Origin: Treponema sp. OMZ 787
GTDB taxonomy: Bacteria; Spirochaetota; Spirochaetia; Treponematales; Treponemataceae
DNA: 64,000 bases
Assembly (NCBI RefSeq): GCF_024181225.1
Contig: NZ_CP051198.1
Coordinates: forward strand, 1,674,001 to 1,738,000
Reading direction: 5' to 3'
Below, piece by piece: positions 1 to 8,498 of this stretch (positions are counted from its first letter, which is position 1; each line of letters begins with the position of its first letter). The notes beneath the pieces were generated by a model. That model saw only the letters and a program-made list of their open reading frames with translations, made no database searches and was not told the origin of the DNA. A program made the translations under genes and the position numbers.

Positions 1-476
1 TCCTGTAATATTTTTTGAATATATAGGGCTGTGGTATCGCCCTCGATTGTGGGATTTGTTGCAAGAATAACCTCAGTGATTTTACCTTCATGAATGCGTC
101 TAATAAGCTCGCTTATATGTAATTGATCCGGCCCTACCCCTTCAAGCGGAGCTATCAGCCCGCCCAAAACATGAAACAAACCTCGGTATTCCGGAATTGA
201 AGAAATTGTATTTACATCTTGCGGAAAACCTACGACACAGATAGTACATCTATCCCTTGTTTCGTCCGAACAAATAGAGCAAATCTCATCTTCGGTATAA
301 GAACCGCAGACCTTACAAGGGTGAATCTTTTCATGCAAACTTGATACGGCTTCTGCCAAACGCACGGCATCTGCAGTGCCCTGCTTTAAAAGATGATAAG
401 CAATACGGGCGGCACTTTTATGACCGATACCGGGAAGACGGGAAAATGAATCTATAACGGCATCAATAGCATTCAT
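1..476 (-). CDS. recR: Recombination protein RecR (3' end cut by window edge)
   Basis: RecR acts with RecF/RecO to load RecA at gaps during recombinational repair. About 158 codons are visible from the ATG at 474–476. An N-terminal helix-hairpin-helix reads LPGIGHKSA at about residues 14–22. A four-cysteine zinc finger follows (C54, C57, C66, C69). The Toprim domain begins near residue 78 with TICVVGFPQD. The family is about 200 residues long, so roughly 40 C-terminal residues lie outside the window. It sits 18 nt downstream of the ebfC-type gene on the same strand, the usual ebfC–recR pairing. Identification is firm; only the C-terminus is unseen. Confidence 0.96.
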   Translation of the reverse strand, partial: MNAIDAVIDSFSRLPGIGHKSAARIAYHLLKQGTADAVRLAEAVSSLHEKIHPCKVCGSYTEDEICSICSDETRDRCTICVVGFPQDVNTISSIPEYRGLFHVLGGLIAPLEGVGPDQLHISELIRRIHEGKITEVILATNPTIEGDTTALYIQKILQ

Positions 477-494
477 TAAACTTAATCCCCATTT

Positions 495-800
495 TTAAAA
501 AGGTAAACCGCCTGCAAGATTTGCAAGGGGCCCCAGTTTATTTTGTAAAAGTTCTTTTAGCTTTGCAACGGCATCGTTATGAGCAGCCCTAATTAAATCC
601 TGAAGCATAGGAACATCACGGTTATCTACAGCTATCGGATCGAGGAAGATGGATTCAACTTCAAAACTGCCTTTTAAGCGGATTTTTACAAGACCTCCGC
701 CAGATATACCTTCTACGACTTCTTGATCAAGATCGGATTTAAGATTAGCAATTTTATCCTGTATTTCTTTTGCGTTTTTCATAATATCAAAAGGATTCAA
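495..800 (-). CDS. ebfC: YbaB/EbfC family nucleoid-associated protein
   Basis: This small DNA-binding protein of 101 residues matches the YbaB/EbfC family, homodimeric 'tweezer' proteins that coat DNA. The N-terminus (MNPFDIMKNAKEIQDKIANL) is the typical amphipathic helix. The central stretch containing GISGGGLVKIRLKG is the conserved beta-hairpin. The start is a TTG at 798–800, supported by GAGGAG seven bases upstream. It is the first gene of an ebfC–recR unit, the arrangement seen in many bacteria. Length and motifs are normal for the family. Confidence 0.93.
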   Translation of the reverse strand: MNPFDIMKNAKEIQDKIANLKSDLDQEVVEGISGGGLVKIRLKGSFEVESIFLDPIAVDNRDVPMLQDLIRAAHNDAVAKLKELLQNKLGPLANLAGGLPF

Positions 801-873
801 TTTGCACTCCTCTACTTTTGTATTTTAATAACTATAAACAGATTAACATTTTTTTTTAAATAATACAAGAGCG

Positions 874-1470
874 TTATATTTTTTTAAGAGAAAAGGATTT
901 CCTTTGAATAGGACTTGGACCGTTACTTCTAATTGCTTCCATGTGTGTTTTTGTACCATAGCCCTTATTTTTTTCATATCCGTATTCGGGATAAAGCCAA
1001 GAATACCGTATCATCATTCTATCTCTTGCAGTCTTTGCTAAGATAGAAGCTGCCATAACCTCGTAAACGGAATCATCAGCCTTTACGATGGCTTTAATTG
1101 AAGAACAATTTTTAATATTCGGGATGCCGTTACCGTCAACAATAATATCCGGTTCTTCAAATTCGGCATTATTTATTTTACATAATTCTTGAAGCTTTAA
1201 ATAAAGGCTTTGATAGGCCCGCTCCATAGCCAAAAAAGTTGCCTTTAAAATATTTATTTCATCTATTTCATCATTGGATGCCCAGCCTATAGACCAAATA
1301 ACATTAGGGTCGGCATATAGAATTTCACGCACTTCTTCTCTTTTTTTTTCTGTAAGTTTTTTTGAGTCTTTTAAAATTGAAACATCAAAACCGGTTGGGA
1401 TAATAACGGCGGCTGCCGTAACAGGACCGGCAAGAGGACCTCTTCCTGCCTCATCTATACCGCATAACAT
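874..1470 (-). CDS. rnhB: Ribonuclease HII
   Basis: RNase HII removes ribonucleotides embedded in DNA and the RNA of RNA–DNA hybrids. The protein is 198 residues, a usual length. It begins with the catalytic DEAGRG motif (D6–G11) and continues GPLAGPVTAAAVI. A second catalytic region reads IVDGNGIP near residue 112. The segment KADDSVYEVMAASILAKTARD carries the remaining acidic residue and the conserved AKxxRD. The ATG overlaps the upstream gene's stop by one base (TAATG), which implies translational coupling. I see nothing missing. Confidence 0.95.
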   Translation of the reverse strand: MLCGIDEAGRGPLAGPVTAAAVIIPTGFDVSILKDSKKLTEKKREEVREILYADPNVIWSIGWASNDEIDEINILKATFLAMERAYQSLYLKLQELCKINNAEFEEPDIIVDGNGIPNIKNCSSIKAIVKADDSVYEVMAASILAKTARDRMMIRYSWLYPEYGYEKNKGYGTKTHMEAIRSNGPSPIQRKSFSLKKI

Positions 1471-3668
1471 TACGGTTCTCTCTCAATCGAATTGGAAAAG
1501 CCCCTTACAATGGGCTTATCTTTTATATCCATTCTTGAGTTTTTATTATACCAAACAGCGGTATCCCTATTTTGTAAACTTTCAGGTAAACGGAGAATGT
1601 TAAGCCTTCCTAAAGATATTTCCGAATTCCAAGCCTCCAGAAATCTTGCAGTAAAATTAGGACTAAGAGCAGCTTTTAAATTATCAAGTTCAATAATCGA
1701 ATTTGAAGACGATATTGCAGCAACCGAAAAGCCTTTTCCGGTAAAATCAATATTTTGAAACACAGCCGAAGAATTGTTTATGTTAAAAATAAGGCAGTAC
1801 TTTGTCTGCTCAGAATATACCTTAGTATCCGATATATCCAAATGAGAAGAAAAGGAGCTCAAAACAGGGCCGCCTTCAAAGGCTTGAATACTTACATTAT
1901 TAAGTTTTATACCTGCCTTATCTGCATAAATTATCGGCACTTCACGAGGTTCCTCAGTTCTTTCCCTTCTAAAAATATTGCAGTTTTCTATTTCAAAATT
2001 TGCACCGATTACAACAAAGCCCGAATTTTTAGAAAAATGAATTGAAGATTTTTGAGCCGCCGAGGTAATTTTTATATTTCTCGTAATAAGCACCGCTTCA
2101 TTTAAAATGCAGTCTCCTCTTACATAGATCTTCCATTTTCCGGTACCTAACTTATTTTTCTGTGAAAGAGATATCTTATTTATATAGTCGACAGCCTCAT
2201 ATATGGTTGAAAAAGGTTTTGAGGGATTGCCATTGGAATTTTTCATCTTGTAATTATAATCTACATATACCGCATTTTTATCTATTACAAATTCTTTTTT
2301 AATATTTGCACTTTTATTTCCGGCTTCGTCCTGATTATAAATATTTACGGAATAAATAGTTTTTTCTCCAGCTGATCCGGTTAAAATAATTTCGTCTTTT
2401 GAAGATGAGGTAAAAATGGGCGGTTCAATTTCAATTATTGTATCAGCAGATAAGGATTTTATCTTTATTTTTACATCGGAATTGGTAGGCGATACAGGAG
2501 GCGTAAAAGAAACATCAGGCCTTTCGGGAGGCAGTTTATCTATGGTAAAACCGGTTTGAAATTCGCCTTGAAAAAGGCCTCCATAAAACGCTCTTATTTT
2601 AACATCAAAAAAACGTTCTTCTTTTAGTCCCAAATCAAAGATATATGAAGCATCTTTTTTAAACTGGTGAGAATTTTTTGATGGGAAAATATAAGTATTG
2701 CCGTCACCTATTTCAAAAAAATAGGTGTAACGCTCATCATCAAATTTAAGTTCAATATTTCTGTTTACCGGAGCAGTCGGTACAGATGATAACACCGGTT
2801 TTTTAGGTAAAAAAATTTTATTTATTTTTTCTTCATTTGCTTTTACCCAGTATACTATTATATCTTCAGCCCTATCAAAAAAAACAGGTCCGTCATAAAT
2901 ATTCACAAGCTGAGAAACATCCAAAACAGGATCTTCATCTTTAGTTTTTGGCAAATAATAAATAGGTTCATCCGGCTTAAATTCCAAAAAATACCAGTTG
3001 AAAATATTGTACTCAAAATCTTTATCAAAGTGATCTTCCTTAAAAGACGGCTTAGATATTTTAGGAGAAGGGATGCCTTCGGGAGATACTTCATATTTTA
3101 TTATCTTTTCGGAAATATTACCCGATTCGGATACAGCCTTTATTCTAAGTTCTATTTTTCCTTCTTTTTCAAGCTTTATAGGTCCTGTATACACAAGTCC
3201 GAAATCCAACGGATCGCTTCCATCCACGGAATATATAACTTGAGTTTTGGGCGGAGCTTGAATTATAAGTTTTTGAATCTCATTCCAAGAGCCTTCTTGG
3301 GGACTTAAAACATTTAAAAGTTTTTTTTCTTCAACCTGTTCAACAATGAGATGAGAAGGTTTACCTAATTTTCCGGATGAGGCCTGTATCCAAACGCAGA
3401 GCTCCGTACCGAAGTTAAAAAAAGGTTTTTCGCCTTTTTTTAATATGCCGCCTGCATACAAATTAGTAAGAGGATTAAAAGATCTATAAAAAACAAAATC
3501 ATCTTTATTTTCAGGATATTTTATATCAAGGATTACACCGTCTTTTTTATAGTACTGTCTTATATCAACTTCATCAAATTCATAGCAGTTTAAATCGAAA
3601 GCAACAAAAGCAAATAATGCTATAACAAAGCCGATTTTTAAAATGCCATAAATCTTATTTTTTTTCAA
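1470..3668 (-). CDS. Secreted beta-helix/chitobiase-like domain protein
   Basis: This is a 732-residue exported protein of unknown function. An N-terminal hydrophobic segment (about residues 8–27, ending near FVAFDLNCYEF) looks like a signal peptide. Around residues 125–190 is a chitobiase/hexosaminidase C-terminal-like repeat (IYSVDGSDPLDFGLVYTGPI), usually a carbohydrate- or structure-related beta-sandwich. The middle contains further Ig-like segments. The last ~240 residues read as a right-handed beta-helix with polar rungs. The start is TTG (3666–3668), overlapping the phosphoribosyltransferase stop (TTGA) and preceded by AAGGA eight bases upstream. It is probably a periplasmic or surface protein. 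No catalytic motif was recognised. Confidence 0.75.
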   Translation of the reverse strand: MKKNKIYGILKIGFVIALFAFVAFDLNCYEFDEVDIRQYYKKDGVILDIKYPENKDDFVFYRSFNPLTNLYAGGILKKGEKPFFNFGTELCVWIQASSGKLGKPSHLIVEQVEEKKLLNVLSPQEGSWNEIQKLIIQAPPKTQVIYSVDGSDPLDFGLVYTGPIKLEKEGKIELRIKAVSESGNISEKIIKYEVSPEGIPSPKISKPSFKEDHFDKDFEYNIFNWYFLEFKPDEPIYYLPKTKDEDPVLDVSQLVNIYDGPVFFDRAEDIIVYWVKANEEKINKIFLPKKPVLSSVPTAPVNRNIELKFDDERYTYFFEIGDGNTYIFPSKNSHQFKKDASYIFDLGLKEERFFDVKIRAFYGGLFQGEFQTGFTIDKLPPERPDVSFTPPVSPTNSDVKIKIKSLSADTIIEIEPPIFTSSSKDEIILTGSAGEKTIYSVNIYNQDEAGNKSANIKKEFVIDKNAVYVDYNYKMKNSNGNPSKPFSTIYEAVDYINKISLSQKNKLGTGKWKIYVRGDCILNEAVLITRNIKITSAAQKSSIHFSKNSGFVVIGANFEIENCNIFRRERTEEPREVPIIYADKAGIKLNNVSIQAFEGGPVLSSFSSHLDISDTKVYSEQTKYCLIFNINNSSAVFQNIDFTGKGFSVAAISSSNSIIELDNLKAALSPNFTARFLEAWNSEISLGRLNILRLPESLQNRDTAVWYNKNSRMDIKDKPIVRGFSNSIEREP

Positions 3669-4267
3669 TCTATTATTCCTTTAAATACATTTCTTAAAGC
3701 AGGATTCTTTGAATAATAATTTTCTTCAAGTTCGGAACCTGAAAGACCTACCAATTCATGGCTCATATAATGAATCCACAAATTATCTTTTTCGGTATAA
3801 ATATCATGCTTTCTGCACCAATAATCGGGATGATATTCATATTGTTCTTTTTTATCATGAAAATATTTATAGTCGTGGACAGCAATTTTTATATTATCTC
3901 TTTTTAATCCTTGTTTAATCAAGTCGGATACTAGATAGTTGATTGTAGCACCGGAATCGAAAATATCGTCGACCAATAAGATTAAAGAATCGGCCGGCAA
4001 TTTGCTTGGATGGAGTGTCCAACCGTCTAATACAACTTCCGAGTTATTATGAACTCCGGAATAAGAGTGAGCTACAACTGTTGAATACAAAATCTTTTTT
4101 TCATTCTTATAAGCTATTTTAAAAAATTCGCTTATTACATTTGCCAAATAAGCTCCGCCCCTCATAGAGGCATAAATAACATCAGGAATATATCCTTCAT
4201 CATACATCTTTCTTGCAAGAATGAGACCGTTATCTCTTACCGTATTGTAATTTAAAAATTCTTTCAT
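3665..4267 (-). CDS. Phosphoribosyltransferase (type I PRTase fold)
   Basis: This 200-residue protein has the PRPP-binding motif LILLVDDIFDSGATI at about residues 94–108 (hydrophobics, two acidic residues, then SGxT). The N-terminal SMRGGAYLANVISEFF provides the other PRPP loop. The family includes xanthine/hypoxanthine-guanine salvage enzymes, so a purine base is the likely substrate, but specificity cannot be read from sequence alone. It is transcribed from a consensus promoter at 4290–4318 and has a GAGG Shine-Dalgarno sequence. Its stop overlaps the start of the downstream secreted protein, so the two are cotranscribed. Confidence 0.85.
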   Translation of the reverse strand: MKEFLNYNTVRDNGLILARKMYDEGYIPDVIYASMRGGAYLANVISEFFKIAYKNEKKILYSTVVAHSYSGVHNNSEVVLDGWTLHPSKLPADSLILLVDDIFDSGATINYLVSDLIKQGLKRDNIKIAVHDYKYFHDKKEQYEYHPDYWCRKHDIYTEKDNLWIHYMSHELVGLSGSELEENYYSKNPALRNVFKGIID

Positions 4268-4289
4268 AAAATCCTCGTAATATTAGAAG

Positions 4290-4318
4290 ATTATATCATT
4301 TTACGGTATATTTTTCAA
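4290..4318 (-). promoter_or_regulatory. Sigma-70-type promoter of the phosphoribosyltransferase gene
   Basis: On the minus strand TTGAAA (4313–4318) and TATAAT (4290–4295) are separated by exactly 17 bases. The start codon lies 22 bases beyond the -10 box. Confidence 0.75.
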
Positions 4319-4330
4319 TATATTTTTACC

Positions 4331-5443
4331 TTATTTTTTTAACAGAGAATCTAAGTATTCGATGGTTTGATTAGCTGTCGTTTCCCAATTATATTTTTTT
4401 ACCCAGTTAAAACCTTTTTCGATCATTTCTTCTCGTTTTGAAGTATTTTTATCGCAATCAATTAAAGAAGAAATAGCTTCAGCAATTTCCTCCGGCTTTT
4501 TTGAGTTAAAAAACAGGGCTGAATCTCCCGCAATTTCGGGAAGAGCTCCGGCCCTTGCACAAGCTACCGGAACACCGCAGGCCATGGCTTCAATAACGGG
4601 TAGGCCTACCCCTTCTATCATTGAAGGAAAAACACAAAGATCTGCCGAGGAATAAAGCTGAGGTAAACTTTCATGGGGAAAATAACCTGTAAGCAAGATA
4701 TCCGAAGAAAAGCCCGATTGTATTACCGCATTATGAACAGCTTCGGAATTATCCCCGTCAGAACCCGCAATAACAAGACGATGAGGAGAACTTGTCTGTT
4801 TTTTAAATAGTGCAAAGGCCTTTATTAATTCTACATGGCACTTTTGAGCATGGGTTATGCGGGAGGCATAAATTATATAAGGCCTTTGAATTGCAAAGGG
4901 TTGTATTAAAACCCTATCCTCATCATTTGTTATAGGTTTAAAAAGAGAGCCGTCAATACCGTTATATATTACTTTTATGTCAGAAGCATTAATCCCAAAT
5001 TGAGTCAAATCGTTTTGAATGTATTTTGTCGGACTTATGATACCTGAAGCATTTTTAAGAGTCCGCTTTAAGCCCATTTTTGCAAGAGTTCCTAAATCTG
5101 CAGATAAAAGACTTTGAATGACCAAAATAGAAGGTACATTAAAAATCGGAGGTAGAAGCTCTACTCCGGCAGGATAAATGACGGCATCATATCTTTGTTT
5201 TTTGATAAAAGAGTTTAAGTTTTTAAAATGCCAAATTTTTTCCGAAAGTTTTGTATCCGAAATATCTATACCTGTAAAAGAAACATAATCTATATCGGAT
5301 GTATATGTATACTTATCAAGTTCGGGACCAAAAAGCTCGAATTCGTAATCATTTTTAGGCAAATTTTTTACAAGAGAAAGTATATAAGAGCCTATGCCTG
5401 AGCGGCCGTGATCACATCCGAATGCGTCAACTCCAATTTTCAA
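4331..5443 (-). CDS. Glycosyltransferase, GT4 family
   Basis: This 370-residue, probably cytoplasmic or membrane-associated glycosyltransferase has the two-Rossmann GT-B fold of family GT4. The N-terminal domain begins MKIGVDAFGCDHGRSGIGSY. The C-terminal donor-binding domain has the EX7E signature in MIEGVGLPVIEAMACGVPVA, followed by GALPEIAGDSALFF. The start is TTG (5441–5443) with GGAGG eight bases upstream. A short inverted repeat (ACAAAT/ATTTGT, about 5477–5493) precedes a TATAAT-like box upstream. Donor and acceptor sugars cannot be deduced. It stands alone rather than in a polysaccharide cluster. Confidence 0.88.
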   Translation of the reverse strand: MKIGVDAFGCDHGRSGIGSYILSLVKNLPKNDYEFELFGPELDKYTYTSDIDYVSFTGIDISDTKLSEKIWHFKNLNSFIKKQRYDAVIYPAGVELLPPIFNVPSILVIQSLLSADLGTLAKMGLKRTLKNASGIISPTKYIQNDLTQFGINASDIKVIYNGIDGSLFKPITNDEDRVLIQPFAIQRPYIIYASRITHAQKCHVELIKAFALFKKQTSSPHRLVIAGSDGDNSEAVHNAVIQSGFSSDILLTGYFPHESLPQLYSSADLCVFPSMIEGVGLPVIEAMACGVPVACARAGALPEIAGDSALFFNSKKPEEIAEAISSLIDCDKNTSKREEMIEKGFNWVKKYNWETTANQTIEYLDSLLKK

Positions 5444-5516
5444 AATAAATTCCTCCGAACGCGAATAATTATATCACAAATGATAAATTTGTTCTACAAG
5501 TATAAGAATTTTAGCC

Positions 5517-6542
5517 TTATTGTCCGGCAGCTTTTTTTAATAAAAGACCTTCGCCTGCCTTATTGTGCTCATTTATGGTCTTTGTAAAAATATGCTTTCC
5601 TGTATCGGGATCTATCAATCTAAAATAAAAATAATCAGTATTTGCAGGATTGCAGGCGGCATTTAAGGCTATAAATCCCGGATTTGAAATAGGTCCCGGC
5701 GGAAGTCCTGCATGAATATATGTATTGTAAGGACTCGGAATTTCCAAATCTTCATAAAAAAGCCTCTTCGGATGCTTTTTATTTTTGATTTCGGTAATTA
5801 TATATTCAACGGTTGCACATGACTGAAGTCCCATGTTTATTTTAAGCCTATTGGTAAAAACGCTTGAAATTATAGGAGCTTCTTCAGGAATTTGGTATTC
5901 CCTTTCGATAATGCTGGCCAAAATTACCTTGTTATAGATTTCGTTAAATTCTTTAGGAAAATTCGGAATAGATGCAGTTTTTTCAAAAAAAGTTTTTATG
6001 ATCATTTTTATCATCATCTCAGGGCTGTCTTCTTCTCCGAAAAAATATGTATCGGGGTATAAAAAACCCTCGGCTGTTTTTGCTTTTATTCCGTTTTTTT
6101 CTAAAAATTCTTGATCTGATGTTATCAAAATAAACTCTTCAGCCTTTATAAGTCCTGCATTTTCAAAAATCTGAGCCGTTTTTTTTAGTGTTAAGCCTTC
6201 AGGAATGGTGAGTTTTTTAAGGGCTTGAGAGCCTTGTGTCAGCTTATTCAAAATATCCCGTGTCGTCATTTCAGGCTTTATTTGATATGTACCGGCTTTT
6301 AAGTTAAGTTTTTTTAATCTAAGATAAGCATAGGCATAAAGTTCCGAGCGTATAAGATTTTTTTCCTTTAAGCCGCTTATAACCGTTTTTGCGGCAGTTC
6401 CGCGGGCTACTTTAAATGTAACAATGGGCTCAGAAAATTCCAAAGGCGGATTATCGAGCGAGAAAACAAAAAATATAGTACCGGCAATAATAAGACCGGC
6501 ACAAATTAAGATCGTAATGATAATCTTTGATTTATTTTTCAT
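5517..6542 (-). CDS. mltG: Endolytic murein transglycosylase MltG
   Basis: MltG is an inner-membrane lytic transglycosylase that cuts nascent peptidoglycan strands. The 341-residue protein has a short cytoplasmic N-terminus and one transmembrane segment (about residues 7–29). A LysM-like region follows, then the YceG/MltG domain. The catalytic glutamate lies in LASIIEREYQIPEEAPIISS. The conserved IPSPYNTYIHAGLPPGPISNPG follows, as in the family. The SD is AAGGA. It precedes no peptidoglycan genes here; the upstream neighbour is a small uncharacterised ORF 15 nt away. Confidence 0.94.
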   Translation of the reverse strand: MKNKSKIIITILICAGLIIAGTIFFVFSLDNPPLEFSEPIVTFKVARGTAAKTVISGLKEKNLIRSELYAYAYLRLKKLNLKAGTYQIKPEMTTRDILNKLTQGSQALKKLTIPEGLTLKKTAQIFENAGLIKAEEFILITSDQEFLEKNGIKAKTAEGFLYPDTYFFGEEDSPEMMIKMIIKTFFEKTASIPNFPKEFNEIYNKVILASIIEREYQIPEEAPIISSVFTNRLKINMGLQSCATVEYIITEIKNKKHPKRLFYEDLEIPSPYNTYIHAGLPPGPISNPGFIALNAACNPANTDYFYFRLIDPDTGKHIFTKTINEHNKAGEGLLLKKAAGQ

Positions 6543-6557
6543 AAAAAAAATCCTTTT

Positions 6558-6752
6558 TTATTGTACGGACGCTTGTTCAAAAAAAGCCTCTGCTTCTCCT
6601 ATAGTCATCTTTCCGTAAACATAAGATTCTGCAAAATCCGATAAGGGCTCTAAAACTCCGGGAAGTGAGTAGGCATTTTTTCTTAGATATAGGGCCAATT
6701 GTTTTAATTCGTTATCTGAAAACAAATATGATACGGACTCTGTTTCACTCAT
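6558..6752 (-). CDS. Small conserved-looking protein of unknown function (64 aa)
   Basis: This short acidic protein has no signal peptide or membrane segment and no motif I recognise. Its ATG overlaps the stop of the upstream MBL-fold gene by four bases (ATGA) and it ends 15 nt before mltG. It therefore looks like a genuine middle gene of an MBL–small ORF–mltG operon rather than a chance reading frame. The C-terminal half (YGKMTIGEAEAFFEQASVQ) is predicted helical. Confidence 0.7.
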   Translation of the reverse strand: MSETESVSYLFSDNELKQLALYLRKNAYSLPGVLEPLSDFAESYVYGKMTIGEAEAFFEQASVQ

Positions 6753-7711
6753 ATTAAAAATGACCTTCCTTCTTGAGCAATAAAAATTTCAATATCTTGT
6801 GCACGGGAACAATCCCTATACCAGTCGGCTGTTTGTTTTAATGAAAAAACTTTTTTATCCTGATATGTAGGTTCATGATGAAAAAGAGCAATGCTTTTTA
6901 TCTTCCAACCGGCTGCAAAGTCTATGGCTACAGAAAATGTAGAATGCCCCCAACCTTCTTTTTGAATAGAATCGGTAAGAGTATACTGAGCATCGATTAT
7001 AAGCATCTCGGCATCCGTATAAAATTCCGTATTTTGTTCGTTTCTTTCAAAATCCTGCGGACGAAGTTCAGTATCGGTAGAATAAATTATCTTTTTTCCG
7101 TTTTCTATTACCGAGTAGGCAGTGCAGCCTCCGGGATGGCGTACGCGATGCCATCCTATCTTTGCATCACCTATTTCAACATATTTTTGATCAGGTTCAA
7201 TATATTTAAATTCAAAGGAAGCACCAAAACCGTCTTCTCCCAACATTGATATAGGAAAATATGGGTATTTCATTTGATCTTCTAAAAATTCTTTTGCTTT
7301 TTTTCGGGTGCTGTAAACAATTATCTTATTTCGGGGGTCATAGGCAGGATTAAAAAAAGGAAGCCCTTGTATATGATCCCAATGAAAATGAGAAAAGAAT
7401 AAATGATAGGTAGTATTTTTCCCGTAGTCAGGCCTTTTCATCAAATCGATTCCTAACTCCCTAATTCCCGTTCCGGCATCAAAAATTAGATGTTCTCCAT
7501 CCTTGGTTTCAACCTCAACACAGGAGGTGTTGGAACCTATTGTACCGAAGAGCCATTTAGGAAGAGAGGCTAAGAACCTCTCCCTTGAATCCTGACTTTC
7601 GAGGTCTTTTAGAGTTATCCTTTGAACTACAGCTGCAATCTTACTTTGCACTTGTTCCGGTGTAAGCGGAGCCGGAAGCGATCCCCTAACACCCCAAAAT
7701 TTTACAAGCAT
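6749..7711 (-). CDS. MBL-fold metallohydrolase, possible cyclic-nucleotide phosphodiesterase type
   Basis: The 320-residue protein has the metallo-beta-lactamase signature HFHWDH near residue 126 and a further metal-binding His in FHHEP near the C-terminus. The opening FWGVRGSLPAP and the later GSNTSCVEVE are typical of a PhnP/RNase Z-like subgroup that includes bacterial cyclic-nucleotide phosphodiesterases. The substrate is therefore probably a phosphodiester, but this is inference. It begins a three-gene run with the 64-aa ORF and mltG. An adenylate cyclase is encoded about 32 kb away in this window, so a role in cAMP turnover is possible but untested. Confidence 0.82.
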   Translation of the reverse strand: MLVKFWGVRGSLPAPLTPEQVQSKIAAVVQRITLKDLESQDSRERFLASLPKWLFGTIGSNTSCVEVETKDGEHLIFDAGTGIRELGIDLMKRPDYGKNTTYHLFFSHFHWDHIQGLPFFNPAYDPRNKIIVYSTRKKAKEFLEDQMKYPYFPISMLGEDGFGASFEFKYIEPDQKYVEIGDAKIGWHRVRHPGGCTAYSVIENGKKIIYSTDTELRPQDFERNEQNTEFYTDAEMLIIDAQYTLTDSIQKEGWGHSTFSVAIDFAAGWKIKSIALFHHEPTYQDKKVFSLKQTADWYRDCSRAQDIEIFIAQEGRSFLI

Positions 7712-7738
7712 AAATACTCCAAAATTCTTAATTGAATC

Positions 7739-8185
7739 TTAATTTACTCTCCGTTTAATACAAGGTTCAGCCTTTCTCCTTGTAAGAATATTTTCAATCT
7801 TTTCGGCAGAATAAAATTCACCCTTTCCCATACCCGGACAATATTGGGCATTTATATCCCACATATCCTTTGAACTTAAAATAGAATTCCAAAACGGAAA
7901 ATCCGAGCATTGACGAGGTCTGGCAGTATAAGCCGTACACCCCTGATTCCAAAGTATACAGTCATAATTGGATTTTTCTTTTAAAGAGAGGTACTCAAAA
8001 CCGTCATCCTTAGAAACCCAGCGGCAATACACTTTTATAAATTCATCTTTAGGCATAGTTGACCATTCCAATAATCTCGAAAGATCATTTTCGGACAAAA
8101 ATACAAATCCCGGATCAAATCGGCAGCAGGCCGAACATCTTGTGCATGAAAAATTTAAACCGTTTTTCCAGAATTGACTATTCAT
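7739..8185 (-). CDS. YkgJ-type cysteine-cluster protein (Fe-S/zinc candidate)
   Basis: The protein is 148 residues from the ATG at 8183–8185. The N-terminal NFSCTRCSACCRFDPGF has the CxxCxxCC pattern of the YkgJ/CxxCxxCC family. Later cysteines (NYDCILWNQGCTAY, PRQCSDFPFW, YCPGMG) complete the family's conserved set, which is thought to bind metal. A longer frame could start at 8221. I prefer 8185 because a promoter (8193–8221) would place the transcript start almost at this ATG, and the extra 12 codons lie inside that promoter. Function is not known for the family. Confidence 0.82.
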   Translation of the reverse strand: MNSQFWKNGLNFSCTRCSACCRFDPGFVFLSENDLSRLLEWSTMPKDEFIKVYCRWVSKDDGFEYLSLKEKSNYDCILWNQGCTAYTARPRQCSDFPFWNSILSSKDMWDINAQYCPGMGKGEFYSAEKIENILTRRKAEPCIKRRVN

Positions 8186-8192
8186 GCCTAAC

Positions 8193-8221
8193 AGTATAAA
8201 ACAAAAAAGGGATTGTTTCAA
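8193..8221 (-). promoter_or_regulatory. Promoter giving a leaderless transcript of the cysteine-cluster gene
   Basis: TTGAAA (8216–8221) and TATACT (8193–8198) are separated by 17 bases on the minus strand. Only seven bases separate the -10 box from the ATG, and there is no Shine-Dalgarno site. The -35 box lies inside the 3' arm of the tRNA terminator. Confidence 0.65.
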
Positions 8222-8253
8222 GCTCTTTTAATAAAAAGACTTAAAACAATCCC
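8203..8253 (-). terminator. Rho-independent terminator of the tRNA unit
   Basis: Arms at 8240–8253 and 8209–8222 form a 14-bp stem with one G·U pair. On the minus strand it is followed by six T residues (8203–8208). It begins six bases after the tRNA-Tyr 3' end and overlaps the promoter of the next gene. Confidence 0.85.
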
Positions 8254-8258
8254 AAAAA

Positions 8259-8340
8259 TGGGGAGTCAAGGATTCGGACCTTGGAAGGCATAGCCAACAG
8301 ATTTACAGTCTGCCCCCTTTGACCGCTCGGGAAACTCCCC
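8259..8340 (-). tRNA. tRNA-Tyr (anticodon GTA)
   Basis: On the minus strand the acceptor stem pairs GGGGAGT (8334–8340) with ACTCCCC (8260–8266), followed by discriminator A. The anticodon arm contains GACTGTAAATC, giving GTA. An enlarged variable arm, as expected for bacterial tRNA-Tyr, and a T-arm CAAGG-TCCGAAT-CCTTG are present. CCA is not encoded. It is the second tRNA of a two-gene transcript. Confidence 0.96.
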
Positions 8341-8345
8341 ATAAA

Positions 8346-8420
8346 AGCCAACTTAGGGATTCGAACCCTAGACCCCGAGATTACAAATCACGTGCTCTGG
8401 ACCAGCTGAGCTAAGTTGGC
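8346..8420 (-). tRNA. tRNA-Thr (anticodon TGT)
   Basis: The acceptor stem pairs GCCAACT... with ...AGTTGGC (8347–8353 and 8414–8420). The anticodon loop reads GATTTGTAATC, giving TGT. The T-arm is TAGGG-TTCGAAT-CCCTA. CCA is not encoded. It is transcribed ahead of tRNA-Tyr with a five-base gap. Confidence 0.96.
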
Positions 8421-8436
8421 ATAGACAACGAAGCTG

Positions 8437-8465
8437 AGTTTACTCGATATACTGAATTTTGTCAA
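8437..8465 (-). promoter_or_regulatory. Promoter of the tRNA-Thr/tRNA-Tyr unit
   Basis: On the minus strand TTGACA (8460–8465) and TAAACT (8437–8442) are separated by 17 bases, 16 bases before the tRNA-Thr 5' end. Confidence 0.82.
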
Positions 8466-8498
8466 GAGGTTTTATCTAAAATTTAGATAATTTTTATC

